From contig LR990730.1 of the NCBI GenBank assembly GCA_905142475.1, forward strand, positions 5,117,501 to 5,181,500: a DNA stretch of 64,000 nucleotides. Reading direction: 5' to 3'. The notes below the pieces were generated by a model. That model searched no databases and was not told the DNA's origin. It was given only the letters and a program-made list of their open reading frames with translations. Shown here in pieces: positions 58,020 through 64,000 of this stretch (positions within the stretch are counted from its first letter, which is position 1; the number at the start of each line of letters is the position of its first letter). A program made the translations under genes and the position numbers. Source of the DNA: Xanthomonas hydrangeae. Its GTDB lineage: Bacteria; Pseudomonadota; Gammaproteobacteria; Xanthomonadales; Xanthomonadaceae.

Positions 58020-59207
58020 CTATCGCGCGCTTGAGTCCGCCGGCACCGCCAACACCGCATCCAGTGCAGGTTTAGGCTGATGCTTGCGATCGAACAACAG
58101 CGGGTAATTGGTGCGGCCGGGTACCGGGTAATCGTTCTTCCACGACATGCCGTCGGTAACGCCCCAGACGCTGACGCGGGCCAGCTTGTCGCGTTTGCGC
58201 CAGAACAGCGCGAACAGCTCGGCATAGCGATCGCGTAGTTGCGCCTGCACCTCAGGCGGCAAGCCATCGCGATAGGGGTCGAGAAAGCGCTTGAATTCCG
58301 GCAGTTGGAACTGCTTGTGCGCAAGCCCGGTGCCGATGACCTGGCCTTCCTTGGTGAGCGGCAGCACATCGACATCCAGCTCGGTGATCATGACCTTGAT
58401 GCCGAGCGCGGCGTAGGCGTCGATGGCGTCTTCGATATCGCGCAGGCTGGGATAGTTCAGCCCCCAGTGTCCTTGCATGCCGACGCCATCGATGCGGATG
58501 CCGGCTTGCTGCAGCATCTTGACCATGCGCACGATACCGTCGCGCTTGGCCGGCCGCCAGGCGTTGAAGTCGTTGTAATACAGCTGCGCATCGGGTGCAT
58601 AACGCTGCGCGAAAGTGAAGGCATTGCGCACCACGGTATCGCCGTCGCCCACGCGCTGCACCCAGTTGGTGGCGCGGTAACTGCCGTCTTCGTCGATGAT
58701 CTCGTTAACCACGTCCCAGGCCTGCACTTTGCCCACGTAGCGACCCGCCACCAGCGCGATATGCTGGCGCATGCGCTCCAGTTGCTGTGCCGACGTATTG
58801 GGCCGGCCATCAGCGGAGGTGAAGAACCAGTCCGGCGTCTGGTTGTGCCACACCAGGGTGTGACCGACCACGAACATGTGCTGCGCACGCGCGTAATCGA
58901 CGAAGGCATCGGCTGCGGCAAAATCGTTGACGCCGCGACGCGGCGACACCACTTCGGCCTTCATCACGTTCTCGGGCGTGAGCGCATTGAAGTGGCAGGC
59001 GACCAAGACCGCCGACGCGGCATCGTGGCCTGACACGATCTCGGCATTGACGGCCGTGCCGATCAGGAAAGCATCGGCATAGACCTGCTTGAGCGTGTGT
59101 CCCGGACAGGGAGAGGTGGCGACCGCCGACGGCGCAGCGCTGGCGGTCGCGCTGCCACCCACCATGCCGGCCAGCAACAAGAAGGAAAACCGGTGACGGG
59201 CGAACAT
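58020..59207 (-). CDS. GH10 endo-1,4-beta-xylanase
   Basis: The 395-residue protein has a signal peptide (MFARHRFSFLLLAGMVGGSA, cleaved near SAAPS) and starts at the ATG at 59207. GH10 motifs are present: NALTPENVMKAEVVSP, VVGHTLVWHNQTPDWFF, WDVVNEIIDEDGSYRATNWV (acid/base Glu) and IKVMITELDVDVLPLTK (nucleophile Glu). It cleaves internal xylan linkages and is exported. It is a typical Xanthomonas xylanase, probably part of the XylR regulon, though no operator was seen within the 165-bp upstream stretch. Confidence 0.95.
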   Translation of the reverse strand: MFARHRFSFLLLAGMVGGSATASAAPSAVATSPCPGHTLKQVYADAFLIGTAVNAEIVSGHDAASAVLVACHFNALTPENVMKAEVVSPRRGVNDFAAADAFVDYARAQHMFVVGHTLVWHNQTPDWFFTSADGRPNTSAQQLERMRQHIALVAGRYVGKVQAWDVVNEIIDEDGSYRATNWVQRVGDGDTVVRNAFTFAQRYAPDAQLYYNDFNAWRPAKRDGIVRMVKMLQQAGIRIDGVGMQGHWGLNYPSLRDIEDAIDAYAALGIKVMITELDVDVLPLTKEGQVIGTGLAHKQFQLPEFKRFLDPYRDGLPPEVQAQLRDRYAELFALFWRKRDKLARVSVWGVTDGMSWKNDYPVPGRTNYPLLFDRKHQPKPALDAVLAVPADSSAR

Positions 59208-59381
59208 GGCGGCAGCTCGATGAGGAAGGGACGGGCAACTGACCGGCACGCAGGGACGGCACTGGAGTGCAGCGTGCGTCGCAGCGGACGCAAGGCCATG
59301 GCACATTCCGCCTACGGCAAACTACGGCGGTGATGCAGCATACCGGGATCCCCGCGGCCGCCGGCAAGTCCTACAACGACA

Positions 59382-59415
59382 AACGCCCGGGAAGGCCAAG
59401 GCCTTCCCGGGCGTT
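59382..59415 (-). terminator. Strong hairpin terminator after the unknown secreted protein
   Basis: A perfect 16-bp inverted repeat (59382-59397 and 59400-59415, AACGCCCGGGAAGGCC / GGCCTTCCCGGGCGTT) has a 2-base centre. On the minus strand it continues TTTGTCGTTGT, a U-rich tail, which fits rho-independent termination of the 59425-60471 gene. Confidence 0.85.
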
Positions 59416-59424
59416 AAGCACGCA

Positions 59425-60471
59425 TTAGTTGCTTTGGGTGAAGCTGATGCGCGGCGACGAGCCACCGGAGGCGGCGCAACTGCCGAGGGTCAGGTTGTTC
59501 TGCTCGAACGTGGTGCCGGCATTGCCCAAACACGTCGGGGCATTGGTCGTGCCGTCGTTGACGGCCACGTTCACGGTAACACTCGAGCCACGATTGAACG
59601 ACACCACCGGATTGACGCTGCCATTGCCGAAGATATTGAACTCGGACTGCCGCCAGATCTTGTTGATGTTCAATGTCGAGGCGGGCTGGTTCACGCTATA
59701 GGCCTGGCCGTTGACCGAGAACGAGACGGTGTCCACGCCACCAGCGGTCGCCGAGCCGGTCAGCTTGATGCTACCGATGTTTTTCACCGCGACCAGCGGT
59801 GCGTCCACTGCGTCGCTGTTGCGATAGCAGGCGTTCTGGTCGGGATAGGCGTCCCAGCCGGATGGGCAGCCGACCGAGTTGTACTGCGAGGTGCTACGGG
59901 CGAAGAACCAGTCCTGGATGAAGACAATCGGAGTGCGACCATTGCTGGCGTCGCCGTCACCATCGGTGGAGTAGATGAACTGCTCCCAGGTCCAGCACGT
60001 GGAGTAACCGAACTGCGAGCAGGTGGTGGGATTACTGGCGGTGTCGGTATTGATCTGCAACGAATAATCGGCCACGCCGGTGGTCACGCCGCTCACGGTG
60101 GGGAACGAGCCCACGGCAGAGCGCGTGGACCTGCCGGTGCGTGCAGCGTAGTCGGTGCCCTTACCGACCGTGAAGGCACCACCGCTGCGCGTGGCGGCGG
60201 TGCGGCCGTTGCCATTGGCGACGGCCGGTGGTACCGACACGAGCTTGGGTGGCGCCGCGCAACGTGTTGCCTGCCAGCCATTGTTCGGGAACGCCGAGCG
60301 GAAGCAACCCTCCATCGACGGCGCTTGCTGATGGATTGTCGCTTCCCAGGACGACATTGCCTCGGCGCGGCCGGCGGCGTTGATCGCCGAACTCTGCGTC
60401 GCGGCCCCTGCGCTGGCCACACTTCCGATGATGCAGGCAACAAGCACTGACGTTGATCCGAACTTCTTCAT
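59425..60471 (-). CDS. Unknown secreted protein
   Basis: The 348-residue protein has a signal peptide (MKKFGSTSVLVACIIGSVASA). The mature part is rich in Ser, Thr, Asn and Gly, with several Cys (CFRSAFPNNGWQATRC, CSQFGYSTCWTWEQFIYST, CPSGWDAYPDQNACY) that could form disulphides, and a late CLGNAGTTFEQNNLTLGSC. It resembles no family I can name. It sits between the GH10 xylanase and a GH2 gene on the same strand. It could be a secreted carbohydrate-interacting or plant-surface protein, but that is only context. The DNA carries a very strong terminator directly after it. Confidence 0.75.
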   Translation of the reverse strand: MKKFGSTSVLVACIIGSVASAGAATQSSAINAAGRAEAMSSWEATIHQQAPSMEGCFRSAFPNNGWQATRCAAPPKLVSVPPAVANGNGRTAATRSGGAFTVGKGTDYAARTGRSTRSAVGSFPTVSGVTTGVADYSLQINTDTASNPTTCSQFGYSTCWTWEQFIYSTDGDGDASNGRTPIVFIQDWFFARSTSQYNSVGCPSGWDAYPDQNACYRNSDAVDAPLVAVKNIGSIKLTGSATAGGVDTVSFSVNGQAYSVNQPASTLNINKIWRQSEFNIFGNGSVNPVVSFNRGSSVTVNVAVNDGTTNAPTCLGNAGTTFEQNNLTLGSCAASGGSSPRISFTQSN

Positions 60472-61021
60472 TACAATTCCTCATGAAGGTGGAGTAAACG
60501 ATCTTCCTCGCACGGCCAGGCCGGCCATGCACCGACAAGAAGTGATGTCCGGGAAAGCGAAGTCAACAATGCGGCAAACGCGCCAACTTTGGGCTCTGTC
60601 ACGTTCTTGTGTTACATGCGCATCCGCCCGGCGTTGATGCTGCGTTACGGCATTTCCCAATCCGGGCCGCCGATACGCGCAGGCGACGTCTCCACCATTG
60701 CCGTTGCCATGGCTAGTAACCAACTACGTGCCTAACGGCGCCATGCGGCGCACGCGTCATTAAGCCGATATCCATCACGCGAGCTTCTCGACGACGTCGG
60801 CTTTCATAGAATGATTGCCACTGCATGTCAGACTAATTTGGCCGCAGCAGAACACGTTCCCTTATCTAGGGAGATGTTGTTTCTACCGCTGCCTGGCGGT
60901 CGGCGACCCTACGCCTGGTGCTCGATCCACGCATACCAAGCGCCGGCTGCAACCATAAGGTCACGTCGGCGCTAGCTGGATGCAGGGCCACGCGACTTTC
61001 GACAGGTCATGCGCACTCCCA
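60472..61021. other. Intergenic region between the secreted protein and GH2
   Basis: This 550-bp stretch contains the upstream region of the 60471 gene and the 3' side of the GH2 gene. No supportable gene or RNA was found; short frames here look like noise. TGGCTAGTAACCAACTACGT (about 60712-60731) is a candidate for inspection but has no identified match. Confidence 0.55.
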
Positions 61022-63796
61022 TCACTGCGCCACGATCTGCGCCTGCGCAGCATCCAGGCTGTCCGATTCGACATACAGCGTGATGGTGCCGCGTGCGCCC
61101 GCCTTCGCCCGCACGATCGCCAGACACAGCCCGTTGAAGGCGTTGCGTTGCGGCGAGACGAACGATTCCAGATTGGTCGGATCGCCGTTGTCGGTGGCAA
61201 CCAGCTCGCCCGGTCCTTCGATGCGGAAACGCAGACGATCACCGGCGGTTGGCGCAGGACGTCCGGCGCGATCGAGCAAACGCACGGTGACGAAACTCAG
61301 ATCCTGCCCGTCGCCACGGATGCTGCTGCGGTCTGGCGTCACCTACATGCGCGCGGCGATGCCGGCGGTCTGCACACGGTCGCTGGCCCAGGGTTTGCCA
61401 GCCTTGTAGGCCTGCACACGCAGCTCGCCGGGCTGATACAGCACATCGTCCCAGCGCAGCCGGTAGTGCAGCGGGCCCTTGCGCTTGCGCCCCTGCGACA
61501 CGCCATTGACGAACAGCTCGGCCTCGTCGCCAGAGGTGAACACATGCACCGGCGTGACCTGGCCCTCGCGACCGGGCCAGGTCCAGTGCGGCAGCAGATG
61601 CGCCATCGGCAGGTCGGGGCGCCAACGCGATTGATACAGCCAGTAGCGATCCTTGGGAAAACCGGCCAGATCGAAGATGCCCGAGTAGGAACTGCGCGAG
61701 CTGTAGTACGGCGTGGGTTCGCCCAGATAATCGAAGCCGGTCCAGACGAATTCGCCGGCAACATACCGATGCTGGTCCTGGGCCGCGAACACCTTGTCGG
61801 CGCTGGAGCCGAAGTCCACCGCGTGCAGTTCATAGGCGCTGACCTGGTGCGCGACCGAGTCACCACCGCGCCCATCGCGCACCGGCGCGCTGATGTCCGG
61901 CGTCACCGGAAACAGATACACACCGCGGCTGCTCAAGGCCGAGGCGGTCTCGCTGCTGAGAATCGCTTTGTGCGGAAACTTGCCATGGAACGCCGGATAC
62001 TGCGGTTGCTTGCGTATGCGCTCGGTGCCTGCGAACTCCGGCGTGTCGCGGATGCCTTCGCCCTGGTAGTTGAGGCTGATGACATCCAGCGCAGCGGGCA
62101 GTGGCATCTCGGGCGAAGCGTAGTTCATCACCACCGTGGCCGGGCGCGAGGGGTCTTCCTCATGCACGATGGCGTGCAGTGTGCGTGCGATCGCGGCGCC
62201 CTGCTCGCCGGTGTATTGCTCACCGACTTCGTTACCGACGCTCCACAGCATCACCGAGGGATGATTGCGGTCGCGCCGCAGCATCGCGCGCAAGTCGGCT
62301 TCGTGCCACTGCGGGAACACCAGGTGGAAATCCAGCGGGGTCTTCTTCATCTCCCAACTGTCGAACACTTCATCCACCACGAGAAGGCCCATGCGGTCGG
62401 TCAACTCCAACAGCTCGGGCGCGGGTGGATTGTGGCTCATGCGGATGGCGTTGGCGCCCATCTGCTGCAGCAACTGCAGTTGCCGTTCGGCAGCGCGCAC
62501 ATTGAACGCGGCACCCAGCGCGCCGAGATCATGATGATTGTTCACGCCGCGAATCGGCACGTGTTCGCCGTTGACCAGCAGGCCCTGGTCGGCATCGAAC
62601 ACGATGCTGCGGATGCCGAATGGTGTTTCGGTGCGATCCACCAGGCGCCCGTTCTGGCTGACCTCGGTCACGGCGACATAGCGATGCGGGCGCTGGGTTG
62701 GCGGCGGGCCCCACAGACGCGGCTGGTCGATCTGCGTGCTGCCCTGTACGCGTGCCGTGCCGCCGCCAGCTAGGTCAACCTGCACAGGCGCAATACGTGC
62801 AACAGGCTCACCACTACGCGTGCCACGCACATCATCAAGCACATAGATCGCGGTACTGACTTGCGCTTGCACATCGCTGCGGGCGGCATTCTCCAGCGTG
62901 ATCGCCAGCTGCACCTGCGCAGTTTCGGCCGACACCTGCGGCGTGGTCAGCTGCGTCCCCCACTGCGCGACATGCAGCGGTGCGGTCTTGGTCAGCCATA
63001 CGTTGCGATACAGCCCGCCACCCGGATACCAGCGCGCCGAATCGGGCGGGTTGTCCAGACGGATCGCCAGCTGGTTGCTGGCGCCAAACACCACATACGG
63101 ACTCAGGTCCACGCGCCAGGAGCTGTAGCCATACGGCCAGCCGCCGACCAGCTTGCCGTTGAGCCAGACCGTGGCATACGCCATCGCGCCATCGAGATCC
63201 AGAAACAGCGAGCGCCCGCGATCGCTGGCCGGAATGTCCAGGCGCTTGCGATACCAACCCACGCCCCAGCTCGGCAAGCGCCCCATGCCACCGTAGGGAC
63301 CATCGGCCAGGAATGGCCCGGCGATCGCCCAATCATGCGGTAGATCCAGTTGCTGCCAACCGTTGTCGTCGAACTGCGGCTGCACGAAGGCCAGCGTACT
63401 GCCGGGATGGCCAGGTGGGCGCTTGTGTCGTTGTGCGGGATCTGCAATCAGGTTGTTGGCCGTGGGCAGGATCCACGGCTTGAGCACGCGCACTGCGGCG
63501 GCATCGACATGCTGTGCCTGCTCGGGCTGCGCGTCGGCAACCTTGCCGTCTTCACTACGCACCACGTGCGGACGGACGTCATAGTCCAGGGTTTCGCCAG
63601 TGCCTGGGGGATCGCCGCGATGGAAGCGCCATTGCGCATTGAGCGAGACACGCTCGCGTGGTTGCTCGACCGGCGCCGGTGGTGTTGCCAGGGCCGGCAA
63701 TGCGATGCAGAGCCAGAGGACGGCGACACCTGCCAGGCATGCGCTGTGCTCGAGGAGATGTCGCGTCACCGCATCTGCCGTGCCTGTACGTGTCAT
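61022..63796 (-). pseudogene. GH2 beta-galactosidase/glycosidase interrupted by an amber codon
   Basis: From the ATG at 63796 (signal peptide with CLAGVAVLWLCIALPALA), this is a GH2 enzyme of about 924 residues. It has a sugar-binding domain (WQQLDLPHDWAIAGPFLADG), a Rossmann-like catalytic part with IRGVNNHHDLGALG, MLWSVGNEVGEQYTG (acid/base Glu) and ILSSETASALSSRG, and a C-terminal Ig-like domain. The frame stops at TAG 61343-61345, after GIAARM, and continues at once in the same frame with VTPDRSSIRGDGQDLSFVTV to 61022, the usual C-terminal domain of this GH2 group (ATDNGDPTNLESFVSPQRNA). A single C-to-T change (CAG to TAG) explains it. The truncated product may still fold; read-through is another possibility. 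Confidence 0.88.
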
Positions 63797-63838
63797 ATCG
63801 CGCGCCCACCCGACCATGCCTGCACGCGTGGCAGATCC

Positions 63839-63860
63839 GCCCCACGTGCACACGTGGGGC
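63839..63860. repeat. Perfect 10-bp inverted repeat
   Basis: GCCCCACGTG (63839-63848) pairs with CACGTGGGGC (63851-63860) around a 2-base centre, between the end of the partial gene and the GH2 start. It may end the minus-strand gene to its right, but no U-run follows. Confidence 0.45.
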
Positions 63861-63887
63861 CATCACCGCACGGTGTCTCGCTCGTCC

Positions 63888-64000
63888 TCACAAGTTGTAA
63901 GCCCGCTTGGGCAAGCGATACGCCAGATCGATCGCAACCTCGGCCGCTTCATCCTCATCCAACCGATGCTCAGCGACCAGCTTGGCAAGAAACGCGCTGT
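63888..64000 (-). CDS. C-terminal end of an unidentified protein (partial)
   Basis: The minus-strand frame reaches the window edge and ends SAFLAKLVAEHRLDEDEAAE, VAIDLAYRLPKRAYNL, stop at 63888-63890. Only 37 residues are visible: an acidic, helical tail with no motif I recognise. The start and the family lie outside the window. Confidence 0.5.
   Translation of the reverse strand, partial: SAFLAKLVAEHRLDEDEAAEVAIDLAYRLPKRAYNL

Noticed and set aside
1..64000. tRNA or rRNA genes
   Set aside because: None was recognised by eye. A tRNAscan and Infernal run would be needed to be certain.

Overview
The window is a GC-rich gammaproteobacterial chromosome segment that reads as Xanthomonas, most like the X. 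citri/axonopodis/campestris group. The grounds are a very large SKWP-repeat type III effector of the XopAD family, a xylan/glucuronate utilisation cluster controlled by a LacI-type XylR with a XylR-box-like operator before xylA, paired GTAGGAGCG-type REP palindromes and CCCCTCTCCC...GGGAGAGGGG palindromic repeats, and housekeeping genes (glyQS, tatABC, hemH, rdgC, ttcA) in Xanthomonas-like form. The species call is inference from gene content; no database was searched.

Layout: (1) 1-5.2 kb: tamB (cut by the window edge) and tamA, the outer-membrane translocation and assembly module. (2) 5.4-8.2 kb: a TonB-dependent receptor with a clear terminator. (3) 8.4-13.4 kb, minus strand: TPR-sulfotransferase, glyS and glyQ; glyS carries an in-frame REP palindrome pair, and a 137-bp palindromic unit is duplicated between glyS and glyQ. 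(4) 13.5-15.3 kb: a GspE/PilB-type ATPase. (5) 15.3-24.3 kb: accessory segment with an IS3-type transposase remnant and the 2715-residue XopAD-like effector. (6) 24.4-35 kb: core genes (glutamine amidotransferase, BPSS1780-type membrane protein, tatABC, SYLF-domain protein, hemH and an alpha/beta hydrolase, a YgjP-like protease, rdgC, ttcA), interrupted by REP pairs and a four-copy 128-bp tandem array. (7) 35-49.4 kb: xylA, xylR, then agu67A, an SGNH esterase, mannonate dehydratase, GH43, GH3 and a frameshifted uxuB. (8) 49.4-56.7 kb: small accessory genes (DUF6265, VOC, SymE-like, DUF2256), D-lactate dehydrogenase with lactate permease, a Kelch protein and a DUF3800 protein. (9) 56.9-64 kb, minus strand: SMP-30 lactonase, GH10 xylanase, an unknown secreted protein, a GH2 gene split by an amber codon, and the tail of one more gene.

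How the genes work together: GH10 xylanase, GH43, the esterase, GH67 alpha-glucuronidase and GH3 xylosidase would take acetylated glucuronoxylan down to xylose and (methyl)glucuronate. XylA feeds xylose onward. UxuB and mannonate dehydratase would take fructuronate to 2-keto-3-deoxygluconate. Three genes in this hemicellulose region look damaged: uxuB (2-bp frameshift), GH2 (CAG-to-TAG type nonsense) and possibly the SMP-30 gene (1-base loss separating a lipoprotein signal from the enzyme). That suggests partial decay or sequencing error.

The most novel signals are inside the XopAD-like effector. Its middle carries an ordered KG-hydrophobic / PGDI / DTDGD motif set like that of cellular RNA-dependent RNA polymerases, and its C-terminus has two tandem RelA/SpoT-synthetase-like modules. 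Neither assignment could be tested here.
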